From Actinocrinis sp035605935 (GTDB lineage Bacteria; Actinomycetota; Actinomycetes; Streptomycetales; Catenulisporaceae): DNA of 64,000 bases. The notes beneath the pieces are model-generated. The model searched no databases. It saw only the letters and a program-made list of their open reading frames with translations, and was not told where the DNA came from. The stretch spans positions 1 through 64,000 of the forward strand of contig NZ_DATNGK010000135.1 of the NCBI RefSeq assembly GCF_035605935.1. Direction: 5' to 3'. Shown here one piece after another: positions 23,892 through 32,162 of the stretch (positions within the stretch are counted from its first letter, which is position 1; every line of letters begins with the position of its first letter). A program made the position numbers and the translations under genes.

Positions 23892-25064
23892 TCACACGAC
23901 CGGCAGCCCGACGTAGTTCTCGGCGAGCGAGGCGGCCGCGGCGTCGGACGACGCTATGTAGCGCAGGTTCGAGAGTTGGAGCCGATGCGCGAACTCGTCG
24001 GCGTGCGGATCGCGGTGCAGCATCGTCGTCATGAAGTAGGAGAAGTGCTCGGCGCGCCACACCCGGCGCAGCGCCGTTTCCGAGTACGCGTCGAGCAGGC
24101 TCTCGTCGCCCTTGTCCTGCGCCTGGATGATCGCGGCGGCAAGCAATGTCGCGTCGGCGGTCGCCAGGTTGAGGCCCTTCGCTCCGGTCGGCGGGACGAT
24201 GTGCGCGGCGTCTCCAGCGAGGAAGAGGCGGCCGTACCGCATCGGCTCGGCGACGAAGCTGCGCATCGGCGTGATCCCCTTCTCGGTGATCGGGCCGTGC
24301 TCAAGACGCCAGCCGGGCAGCTCGAAACGCGCGTCGAGTTCGGCCCAGATCCGCTCGTCTGACCAGGCCTTCAGGTCCTCGTCCGGAGCGACCTGGAGAT
24401 ACAGCCGGCTGATTTGCGGTGAGCGCATGCTGTGCAGCGCGAATCCGCGTTCGTGGTTGGCGTAGATCAGTTCGTCGCACGACGGAGGTACGTCGGCGAG
24501 GATTCCCAGCCAGGCGAAGGGATACTCGTGTGACCAGGTGCGCAGCAGACTGGCCGGGATCGAGTCGCGGCCGATGCCGTGGAAGCCGTCGCAAGCCACG
24601 ACGATGTCGCATTCGAGCGTGTGCTCGGCGCCCTCGTGCCGGTAGCGGATCAGCGGGGTCGCGGTGTCGGCCTTCTCGATCGCGAGCGCTGCGGCTTCGA
24701 ACAGGACCGTGCCGCCCTGCTGCTCACCGATCGCTATCAGATCTTTGACGACCTCGGTCTGCGCATAGACCATGACGCTGCGGCCGCCGGTGTGCGAGGG
24801 GAAGTCGACCCGGTGCGCCTCGCGGGCGAAGCGCAGCTCGATGCCGTCGTGCCGCAGGCCGAGGCGGTCCATGCGGTCGCCGGCGCCCGAGGCGCGCAGC
24901 ACGTCTACGGTGTTCTGTTCCAGCACACCGGCGCGCTGCCGGTGCTCGACGTAGTCGCGGGTCCGGTTCTCCAGCACCAGGTTTTCGATCCCGGCCTGGC
25001 GCAGCAGGTGTGAGAGCAGCAGGCCGGCCGGTCCGGCGCCTATGATCCCGACGCTGGTACGCAC
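23892..25064 (-). CDS. pobA: 4-hydroxybenzoate 3-monooxygenase
   Basis: FAD-dependent aromatic hydroxylase turning 4-hydroxybenzoate into protocatechuate. The FAD-binding loop IIGAGPAGLLLSHLLRQAG opens the protein, the DG motif reads VVACDGFHGIGR, and the second FAD motif is GDAAHIVPPTGAKGLNLA. Length, 390 aa, equals the family norm. It lies 20 bp after pcaL on the same strand, at the end of the pca operon whose products break down its product. Confidence 0.95.
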   Translation of the reverse strand: MRTSVGIIGAGPAGLLLSHLLRQAGIENLVLENRTRDYVEHRQRAGVLEQNTVDVLRASGAGDRMDRLGLRHDGIELRFAREAHRVDFPSHTGGRSVMVYAQTEVVKDLIAIGEQQGGTVLFEAAALAIEKADTATPLIRYRHEGAEHTLECDIVVACDGFHGIGRDSIPASLLRTWSHEYPFAWLGILADVPPSCDELIYANHERGFALHSMRSPQISRLYLQVAPDEDLKAWSDERIWAELDARFELPGWRLEHGPITEKGITPMRSFVAEPMRYGRLFLAGDAAHIVPPTGAKGLNLATADATLLAAAIIQAQDKGDESLLDAYSETALRRVWRAEHFSYFMTTMLHRDPHADEFAHRLQLSNLRYIASSDAAAASLAENYVGLPVV

Positions 25065-25084
25065 GTCGTCCTCCCCCTCGTCTT

Positions 25085-26299
25085 TCAGGTGTCTGATTCG
25101 CTTTGGCCGCTGCCGTCGAGGTCCGCGAAGACCTGTTGGGCTACGGCGAAGGCCGCGTTGGCTGCCGGGACGCCGCAGTAGACGGCGGTCTGGAGCAGGA
25201 TTTCGCCGATCTCTTCGCGACTGAGGCCGTTGTTCAGCGCGCCGCGCAGGTGCATCGCCAGTTCATTGAAATGCCCGTGCGCGACCAGCGCGGTGAGCGT
25301 CACCGCGCTGCGCATCCGCCGGTCGAGGCCGGGCCTGGTCCAGATCTCACCCCAGGCGTAGCGCGTGATGAAGGCCTGGAAGTCGGCGGTGAAGGCGGTG
25401 GTGTTCGCGATCGCACGGTCCACGTGCGCGTCACCGAGTACGGCACGGCGCGCTGCCGTCCCCGCGTCGTGGCGTCCAGTGCCAGGATTCGCATTCGGTT
25501 CGGAGGCGAAGTGGGCGCGCAGCGCGTCGGCGATGATGCGCGGCTGCTCGACAACGGCAAGGTGGGCCGCGTCGGCAACTTCGAGCAGCGCCGCGGCCGG
25601 GATCGCGTCCGCGAGTTCACGCGCGTGCGCGAGCGGGGTCGAGACGTCTTCGCAGCCTGCGATCACGAGTGTGGGCGCGGCGATGGCGCCAAGCTGTTCG
25701 CGCAAGTCGATCCCGGCGAGCACGTCGCAGCAGGCGGCATAGCCGGACGGATCCGCGCCGCGCAGATCGTCGAGCAATGCCTTGGCGACAGGCGCCCCGG
25801 AAGCGGCGAAGCCGTCGGTGAACCAGCGTGCTGATGCGGCGTCCGCGACCGGACCGGTGCCCTCGTCGCGGACCAGCTTCGCGCGCGCCTGCCAGTACTG
25901 TGGATCGCCGAAGCGGGCCGAGGAGCACACGATGGCCAGCGACGCGATCCGCTCGGGTCGGTGGATCGCGAGCCAGGTCCCGACCGCGCCGCCCAACGAG
26001 ACGCCGGCGTAATTGAACCGCTTGATACCCAGGGCGTTGGCGAGGTTGAGGACCGCCTGAGCGAGGTCGGCGATCGTCATCGCGCCGGGCTTGAGGCTGG
26101 GCAGCACGTTCGAGGGTGTGCCGCCGTGGCCGGGCAGGTCGTACCGGATCACGGTGTGTTCGGCTGCAATCGCCGGAATCACCTCGTCCCAGAGCCGCAT
26201 CGACGTTCCGATGGACGGCCCGAGGATCAGTGGTGGCCGCGTGTCGTCGCTCTCCTCGCGACCGTCGCGGCGGTAGTGAAGCAGAGGTCGATCAGCCAT
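25085..26299 (-). CDS. pcaL: Fused 3-oxoadipate enol-lactonase / 4-carboxymuconolactone decarboxylase
   Basis: Bifunctional PcaD-PcaC fusion as known in Rhodococcus and Streptomyces. Residues about 1-265 are an alpha/beta hydrolase (PcaD): YDLPGHGGTPS, nucleophile region NYAGVSLGGAVG, and the His near ADAAHLAVVEQP. Residues about 285-400 are the carboxymuconolactone decarboxylase (PcaC): AFITRYAWGEIWTRPGLDRR and LTALVAHGHFNELAMHL. It performs two successive steps to 3-oxoadipate. The ATG overlaps the pcaB stop by 8 bp and pobA follows. Confidence 0.95.
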   Translation of the reverse strand: MADRPLLHYRRDGREESDDTRPPLILGPSIGTSMRLWDEVIPAIAAEHTVIRYDLPGHGGTPSNVLPSLKPGAMTIADLAQAVLNLANALGIKRFNYAGVSLGGAVGTWLAIHRPERIASLAIVCSSARFGDPQYWQARAKLVRDEGTGPVADAASARWFTDGFAASGAPVAKALLDDLRGADPSGYAACCDVLAGIDLREQLGAIAAPTLVIAGCEDVSTPLAHARELADAIPAAALLEVADAAHLAVVEQPRIIADALRAHFASEPNANPGTGRHDAGTAARRAVLGDAHVDRAIANTTAFTADFQAFITRYAWGEIWTRPGLDRRMRSAVTLTALVAHGHFNELAMHLRGALNNGLSREEIGEILLQTAVYCGVPAANAAFAVAQQVFADLDGSGQSESDT

Positions 26300-27332
26300 C
26301 GAGGTTCGCCTTCATCCGGTCCGGAAAGACTTTGAGGCCTTCGAGCAATGTGACCGCGTGATGTGCGGCCTTCCCGGTGAGAACCAGCAGCTCCCTGATG
26401 ACTGCGTCCTCGGACTGCCAGCGTCCGGCGGCGCGGTGCAGCTCCTGCGGCAGCGCGGAGAAGACGGTCGCGACGAGACCAGGGCTGCGCTGGGCGAGCG
26501 CGACGAGCTGAACGGAACGAGCCGGGTTGCGCTTGTCAGGCATCGAGGACGAGTAGCCCAGCGCGCCTTCCGCCAACTCACCGATCTCCGGCTGCGACAA
26601 CACGATCACGTCCACACCGATCTTGCCGAGCGCGCCGATGGTCAAGCCGAGCGCGGTGGCCACGTCGACGACGCGCGTACGCACTGTGTGCCAGGCGCGT
26701 TCCGGTGCCGCGAGCCCGAGCTCGGCGGCGAACGTGCGAACGAGCTCGGGATCGTCGAGGTCGCCGACCGGGCCGCCGAGCTGCGCCGCGAGGGAGTGGT
26801 CGTGGACCGCGGCCAAGCGAGTGCACGCATCTTCGACGGCTGATTGCCAGGAGGTCAGCAGATTGCCGAAGGTGCTCGGCAGCGCGGGCTGAAGCAGTGT
26901 GCGGGCCCGCTGAGGTGTTTCGCCGAACTCGGCGGTCAACCTTCTGACCGCCGCGACGCAGCGATCGAGCAGCGGGATCGTCAAGCCGATGTTCCGCGAC
27001 GCTTGGAGCATCAGAGCCGTGTCGATGACGTCCTGGCTTGTGGCCGGCTTGTGCAGGTGCTCGTGGTACTCCTCGGGCATCTGCTGACGCAGCCGCTCGA
27101 TTAAGGGCACGACGATGGTCGCGTGCTCCTCGCCGAAGTCGCGCACCTCGTTGTATTCGTATCGCTGCCGCGTCGCGTGCACGATCGCATCGGCGGCGGC
27201 CTGCGGAATCCGGCCGAGCCGGGCCTTGGCCCTCGCCAGCGCCGCTTCGGTTTCCAGCAGCGTGCCCAGCGGATCGTCATCCCACGGGGAAGGTGAGATA
27301 TACCGTCTCGGCATCGGCCTCATCGCCGTCAC
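26292..27332 (-). CDS. pcaB: 3-carboxy-cis,cis-muconate cycloisomerase, short form
   Basis: Fumarase/aspartase superfamily enzyme that lactonises 3-carboxymuconate. The superfamily signature reads SSSMPDKRNPARS; the N-terminal ETEAALARAKARLG and HKPATSQDVIDTA segments agree. At 346 aa it is shorter than the roughly 400-450 aa common in the family. The frame stops just after FPDRMKANLDG, where longer homologues continue with the C-terminal helical domain, and this stop is immersed in the pcaL start. Its start overlaps the end of pcaG by over 35 bp with any of the available ATGs (27332, 27323, 27314). Function is likely but the missing domain is a caution. Confidence 0.87.
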   Translation of the reverse strand: MTAMRPMPRRYISPSPWDDDPLGTLLETEAALARAKARLGRIPQAAADAIVHATRQRYEYNEVRDFGEEHATIVVPLIERLRQQMPEEYHEHLHKPATSQDVIDTALMLQASRNIGLTIPLLDRCVAAVRRLTAEFGETPQRARTLLQPALPSTFGNLLTSWQSAVEDACTRLAAVHDHSLAAQLGGPVGDLDDPELVRTFAAELGLAAPERAWHTVRTRVVDVATALGLTIGALGKIGVDVIVLSQPEIGELAEGALGYSSSMPDKRNPARSVQLVALAQRSPGLVATVFSALPQELHRAAGRWQSEDAVIRELLVLTGKAAHHAVTLLEGLKVFPDRMKANLDG

Positions 27333-27903
27333 CTCCCTGAATGCGCACGTCGAAGCGGTACGTCCGCGCCGCCTCCAAACTGGCGATCAGCGTCCTGCGG
27401 CGGCGTGGTTCGAGCGCCGCGAGCAGCGGATCGGCCTCGTTAGCGGTCTCAAAATCGGAGAAGTAGGCGCGGCTGTACAGGTGATGCAGCAGCCCTCGGG
27501 CGAACAAGCAGACACAGAGGTAGGGGGCTGATGCGCCGAGTCCAGGAGGCATCAGGGTTCGTATCGCGTAGTGGCCGTCGGCATCGGTGGCGATGCGGCC
27601 GAAGCCGGTGAATCGGGTGTGGTCCCGGCCGAGCAGCGTGCCCGTGGTCTGATCGCTGCGCAGCGAGCCGGGGGCGCCGGTGAGCGAGCCATCGGGGCCG
27701 GCTTGCCAGAACTCCAACAGCGCGTCCGGAACCGGCAGGCCCGCGCCATCGAGCACGTATCCGTGCACAGTAATCGCGTCAGGATGCGCGGCGGGCGCCA
27801 TTTCGCCGCCAAGCGCGAACGGCAACGCGTAACCGTAGAACGGGCCGACGGTCTGCGAAGGCGTGATCGGGAGGGTCGCCGGCGAGTTCGGTTCGGCGGT
27901 CAT
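27277..27903 (-). CDS. pcaG: Protocatechuate 3,4-dioxygenase, alpha subunit
   Basis: Non-catalytic partner of PcaH in the intradiol dioxygenase that opens protocatechuate. The N-terminus has the family pattern ITPSQTVGPFYGYALPF, the core reads VLDGAGLPVPDALLEFWQAG, and GFGRIATDADGHYAIRTLMPP follows. Length, 208 aa, fits. ATG 27903 shares one base with the pcaH stop (TGATG), implying coupled translation; the upstream extension to 28002 lies within pcaH and is not conserved. Confidence 0.95.
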   Translation of the reverse strand: MTAEPNSPATLPITPSQTVGPFYGYALPFALGGEMAPAAHPDAITVHGYVLDGAGLPVPDALLEFWQAGPDGSLTGAPGSLRSDQTTGTLLGRDHTRFTGFGRIATDADGHYAIRTLMPPGLGASAPYLCVCLFARGLLHHLYSRAYFSDFETANEADPLLAALEPRRRRTLIASLEAARTYRFDVRIQGGDGDEADAETVYLTFPVG

Positions 27904-28763
27904 CAGCGCACTGCTCCATTGCTGTCGTCGGGCTCGCCGGTTTCGAACAGCGTCGCGGCCGGACCGTCGAGCACGATGTCCCAGCGGTAGCCGAGCGACC
28001 ATTCCGGGCTGGAAAGATCGTGGTCGTATGCGGCGATCAGCCGCTCGCGCGCCGCGTCGTCGGTGACCGACTGGAAGATCGGGTCGTACCGAAACAGCGG
28101 GTCGCCGGGGAAGTACATCTGCGTGATCAACCGCTGGGTGAACGCGGTGCCGAACAGCGAGAAGTGGATGTGCGCCGGACGCCAGGCGTTGAGGTGGTTG
28201 CGCCAGGGGTACGGGCCCGGCTTGACCGTCGTGAACTGATACCGGCCGTCACCGTCGGTCAGGCAGCGGCCGACGCCGGTGAAGTTCGGGTCGAGCGGCG
28301 CCGGATGCTGATCGCGCTGATGCGCGTAGCGCCCCGAGGCGTTGGCCTGCCAGATCTCAACGAGTTGGCTGCGGATGGGCCGGCCGTCGCGGTCCAGGAT
28401 CCGGCCGGTCACGGTGATCCGCTCGCCGAGCGGTTCGCCGCGGTGCTGCCGGGTGAGATCCGCGTCGAGCGCGGCGACATCGCCGACCCCGAAAACCGGC
28501 CCGTGCAGCTCGGCCGCCTCGGGATCGGTAATCGCGATCGGGCTCTGCTTCGGGTGTCGCAGCGTACTGCTGCGGTATGGGGCGTAGTCGCGGCGCGGGT
28601 GCTGCGATGTGGCCGAGTCCGGCTGCGCGCCGTCGCGCTGCGCCGGCGATCGCAGAGACGCCGATTGCGGCGCCGCTGAATGCAGCGCCTCGATCTCGGC
28701 ATCTATGTCGGACTGCTTCTCGACGTCCGGGTTGAGCAACGCGGGCACCTCCTGCGAAGGCAT
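27903..28763 (-). CDS. pcaH: Protocatechuate 3,4-dioxygenase, beta subunit
   Basis: Iron-bearing subunit of protocatechuate 3,4-dioxygenase. The four Fe(III) ligands of the family are visible: Tyr in SGRYAHQ, Tyr in KPGPYPWRN, and two His in RPAHIHFS. The DYAPYRSSTLRHPK segment is the usual PcaH N-terminal arm. At 286 aa it carries about 55 extra N-terminal residues, mostly charged and Ala/Ser-rich, compared with typical subunits; a start within that leader is possible. The ATG shares a base with the pcaJ stop. Confidence 0.95.
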   Translation of the reverse strand: MPSQEVPALLNPDVEKQSDIDAEIEALHSAAPQSASLRSPAQRDGAQPDSATSQHPRRDYAPYRSSTLRHPKQSPIAITDPEAAELHGPVFGVGDVAALDADLTRQHRGEPLGERITVTGRILDRDGRPIRSQLVEIWQANASGRYAHQRDQHPAPLDPNFTGVGRCLTDGDGRYQFTTVKPGPYPWRNHLNAWRPAHIHFSLFGTAFTQRLITQMYFPGDPLFRYDPIFQSVTDDAARERLIAAYDHDLSSPEWSLGYRWDIVLDGPAATLFETGEPDDSNGAVR

Positions 28764-29395
28764 CAGGGGACGATGACGGTGGCGGCCGTGCGCGCGGCCA
28801 GGTCGTCGGCGGTGGTTCCGGGCGCCGTCTCGACCAGGACGAAGCCCTTTTCGGTGACGTCGAGCACGCCGAGGTCGGTGATGACGCGGTGCACGCAGGC
28901 GCGGCCGGTGAGCGGGAGGGCGCAGCGCTCAAGTAGTTTGGGGGCGCCGTCACGGGTCGTGTGCTCCATCAGGACGATGACACGGCGGGCACCGTGCACC
29001 AGATCCATCGCCCCGCCCATGCCCTTGACCATCTTGCCCGGGATCATCCAGTTCGCCAGATCGCCTTGCTCGCTCACCTGCATCGCGCCGAGCACCGCGG
29101 TGTCGATGTGGCCGCCGCGGATCATGCCGAAGGAGAGGGCCGAGTCGAAGAAGGCCGCGCCGGGCAGCACGGTGACGGTTTCCTTGCCCGCGTTGATCAA
29201 GTCCGGGTCCACGTCCTCGTCGGCCGGGTATGGTCCGACGCCCAGGATCCCGTTTTCCGACTGGAGCGTCACGTGTACGCCGGCCGGCAGATGGTTCGGG
29301 ATGAGCGTCGGCAGGCCGATGCCGAGATTGACGTACTCGCCGTCCGTCAGCTCGGCTGCCGCTCGAACGGCCATCTGCTCACGGGTCCAAGCCAT
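28763..29395 (-). CDS. pcaJ: 3-oxoadipate CoA-transferase subunit B
   Basis: Subunit B of succinyl-CoA:3-oxoadipate CoA-transferase, which activates 3-oxoadipate as its CoA ester. The catalytic Glu lies in the SENGILGVGP motif; NLGIGLPTLIPNHLP and GGMDLVHG-like (GGAMDLVHGARRV) segments are typical. Length, 210 aa, is normal. ATG 29395 shares one base with the pcaI stop (TGATG); longer readings toward 29848 run over pcaI and are not real. Confidence 0.95.
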   Translation of the reverse strand: MAWTREQMAVRAAAELTDGEYVNLGIGLPTLIPNHLPAGVHVTLQSENGILGVGPYPADEDVDPDLINAGKETVTVLPGAAFFDSALSFGMIRGGHIDTAVLGAMQVSEQGDLANWMIPGKMVKGMGGAMDLVHGARRVIVLMEHTTRDGAPKLLERCALPLTGRACVHRVITDLGVLDVTEKGFVLVETAPGTTADDLAARTAATVIVP

Positions 29396-30180
29396 CAGGG
29401 TCCTGCCATTTCGGTCGCAGTGCTCGTATGCGTCACCGTGCGCCGCTCGATCCGTTTGTCCGCCGCCTGCTCGGGGCTGAGCGCCACGATCCGCTGCACG
29501 AACACCCCCGGCAGGTGTACCTCGTCGGGGTCCAACTCCCCCGGCTCCACCAGCTCTTCGACCTGCGCGATGGTGACCCGGCCCGCCATCGCCGCCAGCG
29601 GGTTGAAGTTGCGGGAGGCCTTTGCGAACAGCAGGTTCCCGTGCCGATCGCCCTTTGCCGCGTGCACCAGCGCGTAGTCGGTCACGATGCCGCGCTCCAG
29701 GACGTACTGCGCGCCGTCGAACTCGCGCACCTCCTTCGGCGGCGAGGCGAGCGCGACCGAGCCGTCCACCGCATAGCGCCAGGGCAGGCCACCGTCGGCG
29801 ACCTGCGTCCCGACGCCGGCGGGCGTGAAGAAGGCGGGAATGCCGCAACCGCCGGCCCGCAGCCGCTCGGCGAGCGTGCCCTGCGGAATCAGTTCGACCT
29901 CGAGCTCGCCGGCCAGGTATTGGCGCGCGAATTCCTTGTTCTCGCCCACGTAAGAGCCGGTGACCCGCGCGATCCTGCGCGCAGCGAGCAGCACGCCAAG
30001 GCCGCCGCCGTCCACGCCGCAGTTGTTGGACACGACGGAAAGCCCGCTCGCCGCGGCCGCGTACAGCGCCTCGATCAAGACGTTCGGGACGCCACTGAGG
30101 CCGAAGCCGCCGACCGCGAGCGAGGCGCCGTCGGGGATATCGGCCACCGCCGCCGCGGCCGAGACCGCCACCTTGTCCAT
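29395..30180 (-). CDS. pcaI: 3-oxoadipate CoA-transferase subunit A
   Basis: Subunit A of the 3-oxoadipate CoA-transferase and first gene of the pca operon. It shows the glycine-rich VGGFGLSGVPNVLI and the SNNCGVDGGGLGVLL segment of the CoA-transferase family. ATG 30180 is preceded by CAGGAG at 6 nt, so the longer reading from 30231, which would start in the operator palindrome, was rejected. The seven genes pcaI-J-H-G-B-L-pobA run without a gap over 20 bp. The thiolase pcaF and a transporter are absent from the window. Confidence 0.95.
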   Translation of the reverse strand: MDKVAVSAAAAVADIPDGASLAVGGFGLSGVPNVLIEALYAAAASGLSVVSNNCGVDGGGLGVLLAARRIARVTGSYVGENKEFARQYLAGELEVELIPQGTLAERLRAGGCGIPAFFTPAGVGTQVADGGLPWRYAVDGSVALASPPKEVREFDGAQYVLERGIVTDYALVHAAKGDRHGNLLFAKASRNFNPLAAMAGRVTIAQVEELVEPGELDPDEVHLPGVFVQRIVALSPEQAADKRIERRTVTHTSTATEMAGP

Positions 30181-30216
30181 CCGCGCTCCTGCCTGCCCTT
30201 GAGTCTGTTCGCCTGG

Positions 30217-30230
30217 TGAACTAAAGTTCA
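30217..30230. promoter_or_regulatory. TGAACT-n2-AGTTCA palindrome, candidate IclR operator
   Basis: TGAACTAAAGTTCA is an exact inverted repeat with a 2-bp centre, in the 160-bp divergent region between pcaI and the IclR-type regulator. IclR regulators of pca genes bind short palindromes in such positions, so this is the best candidate operator for pca control. Confidence 0.65.
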
Positions 30231-30342
30231 TAATCGACTGCCCCGAGTTTCCGTCTCGGGTGGGCCGGTTGTCAACGGTTGGCCGTTGGCCGCTCGCGGC
30301 TGATGGATAGTGCTGTGGACGGCTCGGGTGAAGGGAGGCGCA

Positions 30343-32076
30343 TTGGCTGCTACCGACTCCGTCGCGCCACTGGAGCGCGGGCTTGCGGTCCTACGCGCGC
30401 TGTGCGCGAGCCGCGAGGATGCGGTGCGGCCTGGCGATCTGGTCCGCGAGACCGGCCTGGCGCGTTCGACCGTAGACCGGGTACTCAGCACCCTGACCCA
30501 CCTCGACTATCTACGCACCGACGGACGCGCGTTTTCGCTGGCTCCGCGCGCGATGCAGTTCGGCAATGCCTATCTGGCCGCCTCTGGCCTGCCGGACGCC
30601 CTCGAATCATTCGCCGTTCGGCTCGCCGACGAGCTGGACGAATCGGTGTCCGTGGCGGTGCCGGACCGGGACGGCGCGCGTTTCGTCGTGCAGATTCCAC
30701 GGCGCCGGACCATGACGCTGGCGTTCCGAGTCGGCGATTTGCTGCCGGCCGAGCGATGCGCCCCTGGAGCCTTGTTCGCTCCGCACTGGTCCACCGAACA
30801 GCGCGCGCAGTGGTCACGACGACTGACGTCGCGGCGATTGGCCGGAGGCGGCGCGTCCACGACCTTCTCGCCCCTTCCTCCCGTTCCAGGCAGTCCCCCG
30901 CCGCAGGAGATTGAATCAGCCTTCGATGAACGCGCGACCACCGCCGCGAAGGCGGGTTGGGCGCTGGACGATCAGCTCATCGAGCCGGGACTGATCGCGG
31001 TCGCGGTGCCCGTACGTGATGGAACGGACGGCCGCGTCGTCGCCGCTGTGAGCGTGGTGAGCCACACCAGCAGGCACTCGGCCGAGTCGCTGCGGGATCA
31101 CGCACTCGGCCGCCTGCGCGAAGCGGCACGGCGGATGGAGGACGAACTGGCCGGTTCGCGAGAGCCGGCCACGCTGCGTCGCGCGTCCAGCCCGCCTTCC
31201 GGCTCAGGCTCCAGCACCGGTTCCGGCCAGGCTCCGCGCGGGTTGCCCACTGCCGCGCTGATCGACGAGCCCAAACGAGATCTCGGCGCGCACTATCTTC
31301 GTTCGCTGGCTCGTGGGCTTACGGTGCTGGTCGCACTCGGCTCGCGGCGCGGCGGGATGACGCTCAGCGCGGTCGCGGACGCCACCGGCCTTCCGCGAGC
31401 GACCGCTCGCAGAGCCTTGATCACCTTACGCGAGGAAGGCTACGCCGACTGCCTCGATGCCGAGGGCAGGCTCTTCGTACCGCTGCCCGCTGTACTTGAA
31501 CTCGGATATGCCAGACTCTGCGGCCGCGGCATCGAGGAATTGGTCCGGCCGCACCTGCTGGAACTGAGCACGCAGGTACACGAGTCGACCTCAGTCGCGG
31601 TATTGCGCGGACCAGAGATCTCGTACGTCGCACGAGTCGCCACCAGCCGAATCATGCAAGCCGCCATCACGGTGGGCACGCGATTCCCCGCGTATGCGAC
31701 GTCCATGGGGCGCGTACTGCTCGCCGCCCTGCCCTCCGCCGAACGCGATGCACGGCTCGCCGCCACCGACCTCAAACCGCTGACCCGCTTCACAATCACC
31801 GACCCGGCGGCGTTGGCCGCGCTCCTGCAGCACGTCGCAGCGGACGGATACGCGCTCGTGGATCAGGAGCTTGAGGAGGGGTTACGTTCGATGGCAGCGC
31901 CGATCCGCGACCATCGCGGCCGGGTGGTGGCCGCCGTGAACGTCTCCATGCACGCCGGCCGCATCGACGCCGAGCACGCGCGGGAAACCGTCCTTCCCGC
32001 GCTTGCGCGGGCCGCGGCGCGCATCAGCGCGGACCTCGCCGCAATGGGCGACCGCCTCGACCTCGGCGCCGCCTGA
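30343..32076 (+). CDS. Tandem double IclR-family transcriptional regulator
   Basis: A 577-aa protein holding two complete IclR units. Unit 1 has a winged helix at about residues 5-65 (LVRETGLARSTVDRVLSTL) and an effector domain to about 275, broken by a Pro/Gly/Ser insert. After a Ser/Gly linker, unit 2 has a winged helix at about 325-385 (GMTLSAVADATGLPRATARR) and an effector domain to about 560 (RFPAYATSMGRVLLAAL). Single IclR proteins are about 250-270 aa. TTG 30343 is preferred because AAGGGAGG precedes it; a GTG at 30310 is an alternative. Opposite the pca operon with a palindrome between, it is probably its regulator. Confidence 0.9.
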   Translation: MAATDSVAPLERGLAVLRALCASREDAVRPGDLVRETGLARSTVDRVLSTLTHLDYLRTDGRAFSLAPRAMQFGNAYLAASGLPDALESFAVRLADELDESVSVAVPDRDGARFVVQIPRRRTMTLAFRVGDLLPAERCAPGALFAPHWSTEQRAQWSRRLTSRRLAGGGASTTFSPLPPVPGSPPPQEIESAFDERATTAAKAGWALDDQLIEPGLIAVAVPVRDGTDGRVVAAVSVVSHTSRHSAESLRDHALGRLREAARRMEDELAGSREPATLRRASSPPSGSGSSTGSGQAPRGLPTAALIDEPKRDLGAHYLRSLARGLTVLVALGSRRGGMTLSAVADATGLPRATARRALITLREEGYADCLDAEGRLFVPLPAVLELGYARLCGRGIEELVRPHLLELSTQVHESTSVAVLRGPEISYVARVATSRIMQAAITVGTRFPAYATSMGRVLLAALPSAERDARLAATDLKPLTRFTITDPAALAALLQHVAADGYALVDQELEEGLRSMAAPIRDHRGRVVAAVNVSMHAGRIDAEHARETVLPALARAAARISADLAAMGDRLDLGAA

Positions 32077-32087
32077 CCTCGCCGCGT

Positions 32088-32151
32088 CTAACTGACACCG
32101 CACCTAACTGACACCGCGCAACCTGACACGTCGCTTAACGTGACGCCGCAC
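32088..32151. repeat. Four imperfect 16-bp tandem repeats
   Basis: Units based on CTAACTGACACCGCAC recur at about 32088, 32104, 32119 and 32136. The first two share 14 identical leading bases, the others are degraded. They fill the 86-bp gap between the converging IclR and AfsR-like genes. A minisatellite or a spaced binding array are both possible. Confidence 0.55.
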
Positions 32152-32162
32152 GTAGCGGTGCG

